Below, one piece after another: positions 9,701 through 20,135 of a DNA stretch of 47,387 nt. Each line of letters begins with the position of its first letter. Position 1 is the stretch's first letter. This DNA comes from a virus: the IMG/VR virus record IMGVR_UViG_3300032607_001185, positions 1 through 47,387 of that record. One strand, written 5' to 3'. A model generated the notes under the pieces. It worked only from the letters and a program-made list of their open reading frames with translations. It did not search any database and was not told where the DNA came from. The position numbers and the translations under genes are program-made.

Positions 9701-12700
9701 TAGTAACCCCTAATGTGTCGTTAGTATCAAACATTACTTCTTATAATCGTCGACAATCTTGGAAATTTGGTGATCAAAGTCCCGCAGAAACTGCATGGCG
9801 TCGCAGCAGTTATTGGCCTTTTGCAGTCCAGCGATTATTGGCATTAACTAGTCCAGCATCTTATGCAGCAGCAATGTACGACCCTAGTCGACTTTCTAAA
9901 AATATTGCAAATCAGTGGACTTACGGTGCTAAAAATAAATTCCTGGATCCTAAAGAAGTAGCAATTCACGGGGATAATAACTTAACCAGCGGCTACAGCG
10001 TATATGTGGTTGAAGCAGGATTGCAACGTACTTCCAATTATATTCAAGAATTAAAACAAGATTTAAAATATGTTGATTTTAGTTTATTTTATAAAGTTGG
10101 CGGATTTGTTAGCAAAAATAAATTGCAAATTACAATTGATTCATATGCACCTACATCAATAAGTGCCGGAGCATTATTACCCCAAGAGAATTATAACCTA
10201 ATTCTTAATACTAGTAATCCTATTAAGAGTGTAGGTATTTCTGGACTGGTTGTGCAAAAATCAAACGGTAATTTTTTAGTTAAAGGCTACGATAAATTTA
10301 ATCCGTATTTTAATGTGTACGATGCCAGCCGTAATGCTAATACTCCTACCTTAACAGTTGGCGGAGTATCTGAATCATATGTAACATGGGGAATTGATAC
10401 AGCCGCAGGAAGCAATTTACCTCCCGTGGATACTACTACTGCAATGTCTTCTACCACAGGAAGATTTTATCAAGCAGGACAACTAGTTTCATACAACGGA
10501 AGATACTATAGAGTAAAAGTTAGCCATACCGGTGAATCATCATTTAATCTTTCATATTATCAGGCAATACCATCCTTGCCGCAATCTGGAGGTGCAATTG
10601 TACAAACAGTTTCTTCATTTGGATCTTCTGTTAAGCAGATTCCTTACGGCACAGAGTTATCAACTATCCAAGATGTATATGATCTAATTGTAGGGTACGG
10701 TAAGTGGTTAGAAGATCAAGGTTTTATATTTGATGAATACAATACTGATTTTAATTCTGTTATCAACTGGGATTTCACAGCAAAAGAATTTTTATATTGG
10801 ACCACTCAAAATTGGGCAGAAAATAGTGTTATCACCCTGAGTCCTTTTGCAGATCAAATTAAATATACTTTTGCTAATTCAGTAGTGGATAACGTATTTG
10901 ATAGCTTTTATGAATACAGTATATTACAAGCCAGCGGAGCTTCAATGCCGCAGAAAAATTTGAATGTCACTCGGGCAGACAGTATTTGTACAATTAGTAC
11001 AGAGTCAGCAACAGATGGTATTTTCTTTGCAGAGCTGCGTTCAATACAAAAAGAACATGCAATGGTATTTGACAACACTACGGTATTCAACGATATAATT
11101 TACGATATTGAAACAGGATATCGTCAGCGTCGCATGAAGTTAAGCGGTTTTAGAACAGCCGATTGGAACGGAGATTACTTTAGTCCTGGGTTTGTTTATG
11201 ATACAGCCGTAGTAACTGATTGGGAAACTTACTTAGACTACCAAGTAGGATCTGTAGTAAAATATGCAGGACTTTATTATTCAGCAATCAAAAATATTAT
11301 TGGCACTGCAAAGTTTGATTTTACAAAATGGTCGCTGTTAGGTGAAAAACCTCTAGCAGACTTATTGCCAAACTTTGACTATAAGATTAATCAGTTTGAA
11401 GATTTTTATAGTTTGGATATAGATAACTTTGATTCTGCTCAGCAAAAAATGGCACAGCATTTAATTGGATACACGCCTCGCATATATCTAAATAATATCT
11501 TTACTAATCCTATTGCGCAATACAAATTCTATCAAGGATTTATTAAAGAAAAAGGCACTAAAAATTCTATCAACAAGTTAGCAACAGCTAGTATTCAAAA
11601 TCTACAAGGTGAAATATTTTTAACAGAAGAATGGGCATTCCGTGTGGGTCAATACGGATCGTATTCAACTTATCAAGAAGTAGAAATTCCGTTAGTTGAA
11701 GGTACATTTATAGAAAATCCGCAAATTATTAACTTTGTCGATACTGTATCTGCATCTGCAAAAAATGATTTGATTCATTATGTAGTACCTGCAGACTTAT
11801 TAATATCGCCTACAGATTATACACCTGCATCAACTTTTGCAGTGTCTCTTAGTACATATTTAGATAATGAATTTAAACTACCTACTGCAGGTTTCGTTAG
11901 ATTTGATGACGTTACTTCTACTGCTTACAGCGAAAATAGTTTATTAGATATTGCCAATAATGGTGCTATTGTAGAGGGCGATACTATTTGGATGGGATTT
12001 CGACAGGATGGCGAGTGGGACGTATTGCGTTATCAGCAAGATACAGCAAGAATTGTCGGAGTATTTGTAAATATACCAACAGTTAGCCTTATTTTTGTAA
12101 CAAACAAACCCCATTCAGTGTTAATTGGGGAAGTAGTGTCAATTACCAACTTTAATAGTCAAGTAAACGGCGTATATCGAGTTATTGCGATTCCTAATGC
12201 AACGCAATTCACTGTAACCTCATCTATTATATCTATTGAAAACGCAGCATTAGTAGCTCCAGGAGAGTTGTTTAAATTTACTAGTCACAGATTTAATTCT
12301 TTTGATACTTTGCCTCCGGATCAAGCACTACTAGCATTGCCTATTGGTGTAAAATTTTGGTCCGAAGATAACGGCACTGGAAAATGGGCAGTATATCAAA
12401 AAATTAAAAATTATGGTAGTATGCTTGAAACTAGATCAGCATCACCTATTGATCAACAATTAGGTAGCTCGATTAGTAAAAAAGAAAATTCAAATATTAT
12501 AGTAGTAGGAGCACCGTACTTTTGTCAAGAAAGTGGCGAATACGGAGAAGTATATGTTTATGATAAGTCATTTAATTCAATCAATTTAAACTTTAAATAT
12601 ACAATCAATGACGATATTGAATATTATACCCCAGGATATCCTACTTCGTTTGGCTACACAGTAGTATACGATGATCATAATTTTAATAATACAGGAAACG

Positions 12701-15700
12701 GGTTAATTATTGCAGGGGCGCCTTCTACTAGTTTTGTAAAAACTAATACCAGCGGTAGTAACGTAATATTTTCAGTTGGTATTGGATATACCTCTACTAA
12801 TGTAGAAGAAGGATTAGTTAAAATTAGTAGCATTAATGCAACATCAAACTCCGAAGTAACTGAGCGTGTATTAGTAAATCCGGCTGCCGAAAGCTATGCA
12901 AGATTTGGGTCGTCCTTATATATGTCGTATACTAATGATGTGAAATTACTATTGGTGGGTGCACCCTATACTGCCACTACTGGTACAGGAGTAGTTTATG
13001 CATACCAAGTTGCTACATCTAACACTGTAGAAATTATTCGCCATCCTGATGCACAAACATTACTTCCTTTTAGAATTAATTTAACAACAGGATCGCAGTG
13101 GGGATATTGCATCAGCGGATCTGATAATTCTAAAGTTATTGCAATCAGTGCGCCTGGCTATTTAAATAATACCGGCGTAGTACAACTATTTAATGGTGTT
13201 AATTTTGAACAAACTATCTCTTCGCCTTTTGAAAGTGGTAACCGATTTGGTGAGGTAGTAACAGTATCTGCAGATAGCAACTATGTTTTTATTACAGCTA
13301 TCTCAGCAAAACAAACTATTACCTCATATGGAAAAGTAGCAGTTTATAAAAGGTCATCGACTGGTGCATTTGTATTAGACCAAATATTACTCAACCCAGT
13401 TAGCGATTCTGGACTAAAATTTGGATATGCAATTGCAAGTAATAGTACTGCTAATTTACTTGTTATTTCTTCAGTAGGTATCAATAAATTGCCAACTACA
13501 TTTGATAAGTCGGCAATAGAAGAAACATTTGATGTAGACTCTACTAGATTCTATGATGTTATTCCTCATTCAGGCACAGTGTATGTTTATAATAGACATG
13601 CTGATAGATTTGTATTAGCAGAAGAATTGCACCCATCTACTTCTGCAATTGGTACTGATTATGGATTCAGTGTTGCGCTGGATTCTGATACAGTATATAT
13701 TGGCGCTCCGGCTAATTTGGATGATTCTATTGGCAGTGCAGTATATACATTTAGAAAGCAAGACATAAATTCAGATAGTTTAAAAACATTACGCCAACAA
13801 GAAGATTTAATTTCAGTTGATGTTGTGCAACGTGCAGTATTAATTGATTCTCAAAAGGAAGAAATCGTCGAGTATCTAGATATTATTGATCCATTAAAAG
13901 GAAGAATTGCAGGGGTTGCAGACCAAGAGATAAAATACAAATCATCATTTGATCCTGCAGCATATTCAATTGGCATAGCCGGTACAATTGTTGATCCAGA
14001 AACCAGCTGGCTTGACAATCATATTGGTGAACTATGGTGGGATTTTAGCACAGTAAAATACGTTTGGTATGAGCAAGGTGAACTGTCTTATAGAAAAAAT
14101 AATTGGGGAACATTATTTCCTGGAGCAACCATTGATATATATGAATGGGTGTCTTCAGAGTATATGCCAAGCGAATGGAGCAGCATTGCTGATACTGCAC
14201 TTGGTTTAACTAAAGGAATCAGCGGACAACCCAAGTTTGCAGATAACAGTGTAATTTCTGTTAAACAAATATATAGTGCAACTTCTAACTCGTTTAGTAA
14301 TGTTTATTACTTTTGGGTTAAGAACAAAGTTACATTACCAATTGCAAAAAATAGAAGAACTAGTGCTTACCAAGTAGCTTCTATGATTTCGGCGCCTTCA
14401 ATTTATGGTATGAAATTTGTATCAGTAATTGCTAAAAATGCAGTTGCTATTTCTAACATAAGTCCTATGCTAGTGGAAAGCAATATACATTTGAATATTT
14501 CATCAGATATTATTGACAACAGTATTCCAAAACACACTGAATGGTTATTGTTACAAGAAGGTGCAGCTCAGAGTGTACCTAACACATTGCTGGAAAAGAA
14601 ATTATTGGATAGTTTATTAGGACATGATGCGTTAGGAAATATTGTTCCTTCTCCTGAACTAACTGCAAGAACTCGATACGGCATCGGAATACGTCCACAA
14701 CAGACATTATTTAAAGATAGAAAAGCTGCCCTTAGAAATGTTATTGAATTTTCAAACAGCATATTACTCAGTGAACAAATAACTAATAATTATAGTTTTT
14801 TCAATTTACAAAAACAGGAATTAGTTTCTAATTTACCTGCTGATAACTATGATCAAATAGTCGAAGACAATGACAGATTGGAATTAATTGACACATATCC
14901 TCTCATGCAAGCAGATGCAGTGCCTATACTAAGTTGCACAGTATCTAACGGACAAATTAGAAGTGTTACTATTATTAATCCGGGTGTTGGCTATAAAACT
15001 GCACCTAGTGTGACTATTATCAGTAACACAGGGACCGGCGCAGAAATTGCTACTAAAATAAATTCATTAGGACAAATTATTTCCGCAACTATTATTGCAA
15101 CAGGCTCTGGATTCGTTGATGCTCCTGAATTAATTATCCGTCCTTACACAGTAGTAGTGCAAGTTGATTCTACTTCTGAAAATAAGTGGTCTATATTTGT
15201 GTTTAATGCAACATCTGCTAAATGGGTCAAAGTGCGCTCCCAGCAATATAATACTCCGCTATACTGGAAGTATGTTGATTGGCAGCACGCTAGTTATAAT
15301 CAGTTTGCTGATTTTCAAGCAACCATTGATGTAGTTTACCAGTTAGATGAATTAATAGATTTGTCAATTGGCCAGTATGTAAAAGTTAAAAATGGTGGTG
15401 ATGGCAGATATATTATTTTAGAAAAAACAAATGTGTCTAGCCCAAACTCAATTAAGTTTAACAAAGAATTTAATTTGGTTTATAAAGAACATGGTACAAT
15501 TCAAATTCTTGACAGTGTCTGGAATTCTGCTAGTGTGCAAGCTGCTCCAGATTTAGAACTGCAATATATATTGTTTGCATTACGTGATGATTTATTTGTG
15601 GGTAAGTTAAAAATTAATTGGAACCTGTTTTTCTTTAAAGCAGTGAAATATTCATTGTCCGAGCAAAAATTATTAGATTGGGCATTTAAAACGTCGTTTG

Positions 15701-18700
15701 TGACAGTTACGAATCGTGCCGGTGCACTTGATCAACGTCCTGTTTATAAATTGCAAAACAGTGCATATTATGAAGATTATTTGCGAGAAGTAAAGCCATA
15801 TCATACGAATATCAGACGATTCGTCACTGGTTATGACGTTTTAGAACCAACCCACAGCTATACTACGGATTTTGATTTACCGGCTATATTCAACAAAGAT
15901 ACTGCTAACTTTGAAACAGTTAACTTGGGTAATGCATTGATAGACACTTATCCGTGGAAAGCATGGAAGGAAAATTATCTATTTGAAATAGGTAGTATTT
16001 CTGTTGGTAATCCTGGAGCAGGATATACTTCTGCTCCCACAGTTTCTATTCAAGCAGCATTAGGTGATGACGGAGTTGGTGCAACTGCAGATGCTTATAT
16101 CAGATCAGGGGAAGTTAGTTCAATTGTGGTGACTAATCCAGGTACTGGATATAAGACTCCCCCTATAGTGATAATAAATGGCGGCGGAATTCCAACTATA
16201 CTTGCATATGCTTACGCCCAACTATCAAATGGCAAAGTACGTAATAATAAAATTGGTATAAAATTTGATAGAATAAACAGAGCTAGTGAGTTTGATAATA
16301 GTAGAGTAGTTGATACTTTCACTTGCAACGGATCAAATACTCAATTTGTATTAAGCTGGCTCGCAGAACCCAGCAAGAATAATGTTAGTATTACTTTAGA
16401 CGGTGAGTTGGTGTTAAGTTCCGACTATACTATTCAATATTATACAGAAAAAAATGAATACAGTGTTAAACTTAGCAAATTGGTATTCTTAGCAGCTCCG
16501 CCTGCTGCTAATCAAATACTTACAATTCAATATTCAAAAAATATAAATTTAATGAATGCAACTGATCGTATTTTAAATTATTATAGCCCAAGCAGCGGAA
16601 TGCAAGGCAATGAGTTAAGTCAGCTAATGTCTGGTATTGAATATGCGGGTGTGCAAATTAATGGAATTGGGCTTGATTATTCTAGTAACTGGGATCTTCC
16701 ATTAAACCCGTTTGGTACATCATCATGGGCAGATGATATTGATTATTATACAACTGCGAGTATTGTTGATTTTGCAGATGTAGGTGCAGATACATTAACA
16801 GTAGATAGTATTGCTGGACTATCAATAGGACAATATGCAAACGTAATTAGCTCATTGTCAAATAAGTTTAGTACCTCCACAGAAGTAATGGTTACTTCAA
16901 TAAACACCGTGACTAATCAGATATCTTTTAGTTCTACATTATCAGAGTCTGTTATATCATCTAGTGTAATTGAATTTTGGGCGGCAGCATCAAACGCAGC
17001 TATTTTAGACAGTATAATAGATGGCGGCTCATGGGCTGGAATTTCTCCTAACGAAATTACAGTTGACGGATATAATTTTTTATCAGCAGAATCAAGTTTT
17101 GCACCTGAAGAATTAGTTCCTGGCCATGTTGTGGAAGCAGTTGGTATTAATGTATACACAAAGAATCCAGCAGGTGCTCCTGTTGTGTTGTCGAATAATT
17201 TCAGTATATTTGCTAGTACTGGTACTGTGACTACTGCAACACTAAGTATTACACCTCCGTCATTCGCAAATATTGCAGTGGTGTTCGATAATAAAATATT
17301 AACTTATACTACAAGTACTACATTTACTACAAGCACCCAATTCGCTATTGACTGGACCAATAATAAAATAAGTATTCCTCCTCAATCAGTATCAGGTAAA
17401 TTAGGATATACTATAATTAGCATTGGGGGCGGGCGCGCCGACACTCGTGCTGGAGTGATTGATAATGCATTTATTGTTACTACTAGCACTTCCATTCAGC
17501 TACAAAGTGCAGCAATATTTGGAACGGTGAATAGTGCATACGTTACAGTTAACGGCATAAAGATTGCATCAGCACCAACACCTTCATACCCGACTTGGTA
17601 CTCATTAACATATAGTGGCGCAAATAATAACAGGGCAGCAGTTGATGTGCATAATTTACCGCCAGGTAATAATGCAATACATGCATGGTTCTTTGGATTT
17701 GACAGCGTACCAAAGTATTTTAATGAAATAACAGAACAAGTATTTACAGTGTCTTCGGATCCTACCACTATGTTTGTTCTAAAAAATGCTCCTGGAAATA
17801 TTGAACCGTATGCTGCACAGGCCATTGTTGAAATAAGTGACGCGACCGGCCGACGCAGATTATTACCACCACCTGTTAGCTATTACGAAGTAGCGAATAC
17901 CAACAATCGCACCTTTGTAATTGACAATAATAGAGATGCGTTTCCTGGAACATTTACCATTGCAAATGTAAAAGTATATGTAAACGGTATTGAGTTACGA
18001 CCAGGGTTTGACTTCACAATATCGTCGACTAAAAATACAATTACTATTGGTAAAACTTTATTAACAACAGGAGATGTAGTTGCAATTGTAGGATTAGTAG
18101 CAGGGGAATATGATTTTAACATTGTTGGATCAACTTTAACTTTAATGACTGCAGTCAGCAATGTAGATATTAAAGTACTAACCTATACTGATCATGATAA
18201 TATGTTGATGCGTACTGAAAGTTTTCCTGGAATAGCTAATCGTCGTTACAAGATCAGTCGTCAAATATTAGATGATAACTATGTATGGGTACAATTAAAC
18301 GGTATACCTTTGATTGATAGAGTCGATTATGAAATATTAGATGATCGTCGTACAGTTCAATTAAGTGATGCATATATAAATGAATTGACTGATACCATTG
18401 TTATTACCAGTGTAGGTAGTCAGAAACTGGCTAGCACAGTATTGGGTTATAGAATATTTAAAGATATTTTTAATAGAACACACTACAAGCGGTTATCTGG
18501 ACAAAATTCTACATATTTGACTCATCCTGTATTATTTACAGATGATAAAATATATGTCAGTGACGTATCAGTATTAACCCCTCCGTATCTTGCCAAAAAA
18601 ATACCAGGTGTAGTTATCATAGATGACGAAAGAATTGAGTTTTTTAAAACAGGTACTGATAAGATAAAAGGAGATTATATTACTCAATTACGTAGATCCA

Positions 18701-19440
18701 CATTAGGTACATCTGCAAAAGATTTTATAAGTACAAGTATAATGCCTTCTCCTGCAGATAGTTATGCAACTGGTACAACAGTAATTGATCAAAGTCCTGA
18801 ACAGACTATTCCGTTTAAGGAAACTATTCTTAAGCAGAAACATTTAACTACTGCAGGTGTGTCTAGTTATATGATTAATTCTACCTATACAGTTTTAAAT
18901 AATGATGGTATATCACTATCTTCAGACGACACTATTGCTGTAAATGATCAAGTATCTGTTTATTATGCAGGCCGACTATTATCAAAAACTGGTAGCTACC
19001 GTCAGGACTTGCTGATATCGTTTGACAGCCCGGTAGCAAATATTAAAGGATCGGTCGCAACAGTATTAGATTTACCAACTACTAATATTATAGGAGATGC
19101 ATATGTTGTTACAAAGACTAATCAAGTTTGGGTATATAGCACAGCACCCGAAATTGGATCTCTAAACAAATATATTTACACAGGATTAAATTATGTAGAC
19201 CCTGAGTTTTCTATAGATAAAGAGACCCAGCTATTAACATTGAATATACAAACTGGTGTAGACCGTAATATTGAGCTAATTATTGTAAAAAAGGAAGCAG
19301 TAATTGATGCAATATGGAATGATCAAATTAGTATATCGTCGACAAAATCGTTAATGCAAAGTACAACTACCCCTGCTAGATTCTTGCAAGCACGACCTGC
19401 AGAGTTGCCAGACAAATATTACTACGGAAATGTTAGCTGA
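6706..19440 (+). CDS. Giant tail/baseplate structural protein with FG-GAP beta-propeller (4244 aa)
   Basis: One uninterrupted reading frame covers more than a quarter of the window. It occupies the place of T4 gp7 (after gp25-gp6), but I see no T4 gp7 signature. The N-terminal ~150 residues (LLPEFLRTDKNTKFLTSTLD) look like a helical anchor. Residues ~1925-2360 contain about seven FG-GAP-like units (VVGAP, IAGAP, LVGAP, ISAP, ITAIS, ISSVG, YIGAP) starting near 1931, 2001, 2082, 2146, 2195, 2251 and 2329, consistent with a seven-bladed integrin-type propeller. Two pairs of Gly-x-Gly-Tyr/Phe motifs lie near 2760/2800 and 3104/3146. Modules of the type VxVxLNGxxLxxxxDYxI recur near 725, 3226, 3754 and 3859. 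A virion protein of the baseplate periphery or fibre attachment is likely; receptor binding by the propeller is inference. Confidence 0.78.
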   Translation: MANKIIKSANLLPEFLRTDKNTKFLTSTLDQLIQPPQLDRIDGYIGSKLTPNYNSLTDNYIPESLPFRRDYQLEPALIIKDAAGAVSDVIAFDDLANEIATKGGKNNNLDRLFRSEYYSYNPHIDWDKLVNYQQYYWLVTGPETININVPATTILNIDTDIIGNLLYTTDSGVVLSNGMKIQFSGNVVPANYEGLEFFVEGVGTSIRLISYIELSPSEDMATAYNENFDATAFDNFPFDNFKKLPIKPEYITINRASNDLNPWSQYNRWVHSDIIAASAKANNVQPLYQIDKRAQRPIIEFNADLQLFNFGSTGVSNVDLIDTTTLDAFSIVEGSSGYYIDGVLLQQGHRVIFNADPDVMVRGKVYQVNYLNINNILRLQLQEADDYSPVNAASVSINLGKKHTGTAWWFNGTDWQFAQQHITLNQAPLFDLFDNNKNSYSNGYEYISNFLGNKIFGYDVGTVYDSVLNLSLKYKNDISTGSFLFKNYFMTDSFTITKNNTLFTMPTSTTYCKFSKESENIYANVWEIANQHPMSNSLGYYELPLGLTNNPLNGPISLLTLGELTDHLSTMIYSNSSGNEISSVNLLGNFPGNSNLRDIGNISKNGTRLISNTNPMVFSQMFIGKKEHSVIDAIGKVSDQYNQFKMALLTNISTISNQTDVANMLDSALLELNKDKDLLSPYYLSDMVAYGTDKTVKDWIVTNSRNTVYPISSDFDTTKLSNRSVLVYLNSRQLLLGKDYEFIINDSSVKIVVPLSAGDKLSVVDYFSTLGAFVPPTPTKLGLYPKFIPSIFVDDTYVSGPVTVIQGHDGSIMTAYQDFRDGIILEFESRVYNNIKAEYRTELFDINAVKPNIFKSNQYSLSEITEILQRDFIKWAGFYGIDYTSNNSFNEEDPFTWNYRGGYNTILETAVSGSWRAVYDYFYGTTRPHSHPWEMLGITEQPLWWESEYGPAPYTSGNDILWTDIEQGIIRYHPPTSVDVLYARPGLSTMLPVDAYGNLVTPNVSLVSNITSYNRRQSWKFGDQSPAETAWRRSSYWPFAVQRLLALTSPASYAAAMYDPSRLSKNIANQWTYGAKNKFLDPKEVAIHGDNNLTSGYSVYVVEAGLQRTSNYIQELKQDLKYVDFSLFYKVGGFVSKNKLQITIDSYAPTSISAGALLPQENYNLILNTSNPIKSVGISGLVVQKSNGNFLVKGYDKFNPYFNVYDASRNANTPTLTVGGVSESYVTWGIDTAAGSNLPPVDTTTAMSSTTGRFYQAGQLVSYNGRYYRVKVSHTGESSFNLSYYQAIPSLPQSGGAIVQTVSSFGSSVKQIPYGTELSTIQDVYDLIVGYGKWLEDQGFIFDEYNTDFNSVINWDFTAKEFLYWTTQNWAENSVITLSPFADQIKYTFANSVVDNVFDSFYEYSILQASGASMPQKNLNVTRADSICTISTESATDGIFFAELRSIQKEHAMVFDNTTVFNDIIYDIETGYRQRRMKLSGFRTADWNGDYFSPGFVYDTAVVTDWETYLDYQVGSVVKYAGLYYSAIKNIIGTAKFDFTKWSLLGEKPLADLLPNFDYKINQFEDFYSLDIDNFDSAQQKMAQHLIGYTPRIYLNNIFTNPIAQYKFYQGFIKEKGTKNSINKLATASIQNLQGEIFLTEEWAFRVGQYGSYSTYQEVEIPLVEGTFIENPQIINFVDTVSASAKNDLIHYVVPADLLISPTDYTPASTFAVSLSTYLDNEFKLPTAGFVRFDDVTSTAYSENSLLDIANNGAIVEGDTIWMGFRQDGEWDVLRYQQDTARIVGVFVNIPTVSLIFVTNKPHSVLIGEVVSITNFNSQVNGVYRVIAIPNATQFTVTSSIISIENAALVAPGELFKFTSHRFNSFDTLPPDQALLALPIGVKFWSEDNGTGKWAVYQKIKNYGSMLETRSASPIDQQLGSSISKKENSNIIVVGAPYFCQESGEYGEVYVYDKSFNSINLNFKYTINDDIEYYTPGYPTSFGYTVVYDDHNFNNTGNGLIIAGAPSTSFVKTNTSGSNVIFSVGIGYTSTNVEEGLVKISSINATSNSEVTERVLVNPAAESYARFGSSLYMSYTNDVKLLLVGAPYTATTGTGVVYAYQVATSNTVEIIRHPDAQTLLPFRINLTTGSQWGYCISGSDNSKVIAISAPGYLNNTGVVQLFNGVNFEQTISSPFESGNRFGEVVTVSADSNYVFITAISAKQTITSYGKVAVYKRSSTGAFVLDQILLNPVSDSGLKFGYAIASNSTANLLVISSVGINKLPTTFDKSAIEETFDVDSTRFYDVIPHSGTVYVYNRHADRFVLAEELHPSTSAIGTDYGFSVALDSDTVYIGAPANLDDSIGSAVYTFRKQDINSDSLKTLRQQEDLISVDVVQRAVLIDSQKEEIVEYLDIIDPLKGRIAGVADQEIKYKSSFDPAAYSIGIAGTIVDPETSWLDNHIGELWWDFSTVKYVWYEQGELSYRKNNWGTLFPGATIDIYEWVSSEYMPSEWSSIADTALGLTKGISGQPKFADNSVISVKQIYSATSNSFSNVYYFWVKNKVTLPIAKNRRTSAYQVASMISAPSIYGMKFVSVIAKNAVAISNISPMLVESNIHLNISSDIIDNSIPKHTEWLLLQEGAAQSVPNTLLEKKLLDSLLGHDALGNIVPSPELTARTRYGIGIRPQQTLFKDRKAALRNVIEFSNSILLSEQITNNYSFFNLQKQELVSNLPADNYDQIVEDNDRLELIDTYPLMQADAVPILSCTVSNGQIRSVTIINPGVGYKTAPSVTIISNTGTGAEIATKINSLGQIISATIIATGSGFVDAPELIIRPYTVVVQVDSTSENKWSIFVFNATSAKWVKVRSQQYNTPLYWKYVDWQHASYNQFADFQATIDVVYQLDELIDLSIGQYVKVKNGGDGRYIILEKTNVSSPNSIKFNKEFNLVYKEHGTIQILDSVWNSASVQAAPDLELQYILFALRDDLFVGKLKINWNLFFFKAVKYSLSEQKLLDWAFKTSFVTVTNRAGALDQRPVYKLQNSAYYEDYLREVKPYHTNIRRFVTGYDVLEPTHSYTTDFDLPAIFNKDTANFETVNLGNALIDTYPWKAWKENYLFEIGSISVGNPGAGYTSAPTVSIQAALGDDGVGATADAYIRSGEVSSIVVTNPGTGYKTPPIVIINGGGIPTILAYAYAQLSNGKVRNNKIGIKFDRINRASEFDNSRVVDTFTCNGSNTQFVLSWLAEPSKNNVSITLDGELVLSSDYTIQYYTEKNEYSVKLSKLVFLAAPPAANQILTIQYSKNINLMNATDRILNYYSPSSGMQGNELSQLMSGIEYAGVQINGIGLDYSSNWDLPLNPFGTSSWADDIDYYTTASIVDFADVGADTLTVDSIAGLSIGQYANVISSLSNKFSTSTEVMVTSINTVTNQISFSSTLSESVISSSVIEFWAAASNAAILDSIIDGGSWAGISPNEITVDGYNFLSAESSFAPEELVPGHVVEAVGINVYTKNPAGAPVVLSNNFSIFASTGTVTTATLSITPPSFANIAVVFDNKILTYTTSTTFTTSTQFAIDWTNNKISIPPQSVSGKLGYTIISIGGGRADTRAGVIDNAFIVTTSTSIQLQSAAIFGTVNSAYVTVNGIKIASAPTPSYPTWYSLTYSGANNNRAAVDVHNLPPGNNAIHAWFFGFDSVPKYFNEITEQVFTVSSDPTTMFVLKNAPGNIEPYAAQAIVEISDATGRRRLLPPPVSYYEVANTNNRTFVIDNNRDAFPGTFTIANVKVYVNGIELRPGFDFTISSTKNTITIGKTLLTTGDVVAIVGLVAGEYDFNIVGSTLTLMTAVSNVDIKVLTYTDHDNMLMRTESFPGIANRRYKISRQILDDNYVWVQLNGIPLIDRVDYEILDDRRTVQLSDAYINELTDTIVITSVGSQKLASTVLGYRIFKDIFNRTHYKRLSGQNSTYLTHPVLFTDDKIYVSDVSVLTPPYLAKKIPGVVIIDDERIEFFKTGTDKIKGDYITQLRRSTLGTSAKDFISTSIMPSPADSYATGTTVIDQSPEQTIPFKETILKQKHLTTAGVSSYMINSTYTVLNNDGISLSSDDTIAVNDQVSVYYAGRLLSKTGSYRQDLLISFDSPVANIKGSVATVLDLPTTNIIGDAYVVTKTNQVWVYSTAPEIGSLNKYIYTGLNYVDPEFSIDKETQLLTLNIQTGVDRNIELIIVKKEAVIDAIWNDQISISSTKSLMQSTTTPARFLQARPAELPDKYYYGNVS

Positions 19441-19442
19441 TT

Positions 19443-20132
19443 ATGACCCATCATAAATACAGTATGGAACATAATAAAACTATGAAAAATTACGAATCTA
19501 CTGATAATACCCCTAAAACCACTAAGCCAAATGAAAGTGGTTCAATTAGTGTACAAGGTCACATCAAGATCTTTGATCCTGAAACCAAAGAAGTCTTTAT
19601 TAATAAACGTAATGCAATTCACTATGAGAACTTCTCAATTGCACTTGCCCGAAGTTTAAGCAATCAAGGCTATGGAACTATAGTAGAAATGGCTTTTGGT
19701 AACGGCGGCACTAGAGTGGATCAAACAGGCATCATCACGTATCTTACTCCTAATGTGTCCGGTAATACTGCTGGATTATATAATCAAACTTATTATAAAA
19801 CCATTGATCCCAGACAGCTGAATAATAGTGACTTGGACCCTGCTAGAAACTTTATGGAAGTTCGTCATATAACAGGCACTTATTATTCAGATATCATAGT
19901 GAGTTGTTTACTAGATTTTGGAGAGCCGGCCGGGCAAGCTGCATTTGATAATGCAACAAATACAGAAGGTGCATTTATTTTTGATGAACTAGGATTAAAA
20001 GCATATAGTCCAGACGGCGAAAATATGGGAAGTTTATTGACTCACGTTATTTTTCATCCTGTGCAAAAATCACTGAATAGAATGATTCAAATTGATTATA
20101 CTGTACGAATTCAATCGTTAGCGGGAATGTAA
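19443..20132 (+). CDS. Putative baseplate/tail structural protein (229 aa)
   Basis: The ORF starts two bases after the giant gene ends. Residues 1-35 are hydrophilic and Lys/Asn/Thr-rich. The rest is a compact domain with MAFGNGGTRVDQTGIITYL in the middle and FIFDELGLKAYSPDGENMGSLLTHVIFHP near the C-terminus, a pattern I associate with uncharacterised structural proteins of marine T4-like phages. Gene order (gp6, giant, this, fibres) would place it where T4 has gp8, but homology to gp8 cannot be shown here. Start is uncertain: ATGs at 19443, 19464 and 19482 are all in frame and none has a strong Shine-Dalgarno site. Confidence 0.65.
   Translation: MTHHKYSMEHNKTMKNYESTDNTPKTTKPNESGSISVQGHIKIFDPETKEVFINKRNAIHYENFSIALARSLSNQGYGTIVEMAFGNGGTRVDQTGIITYLTPNVSGNTAGLYNQTYYKTIDPRQLNNSDLDPARNFMEVRHITGTYYSDIIVSCLLDFGEPAGQAAFDNATNTEGAFIFDELGLKAYSPDGENMGSLLTHVIFHPVQKSLNRMIQIDYTVRIQSLAGM
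19452..19459 (+). promoter_or_regulatory. Possible late promoter (CATAAATA)
   Basis: CATAAATA lies just inside the annotated start of the 229-residue protein and 23 bases before the in-frame ATG at 19482. If it is a late promoter, translation would start at 19464 or 19482. Evidence is the octamer and its spacing only. Confidence 0.22.
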
Positions 20133-20135
20133 GCT

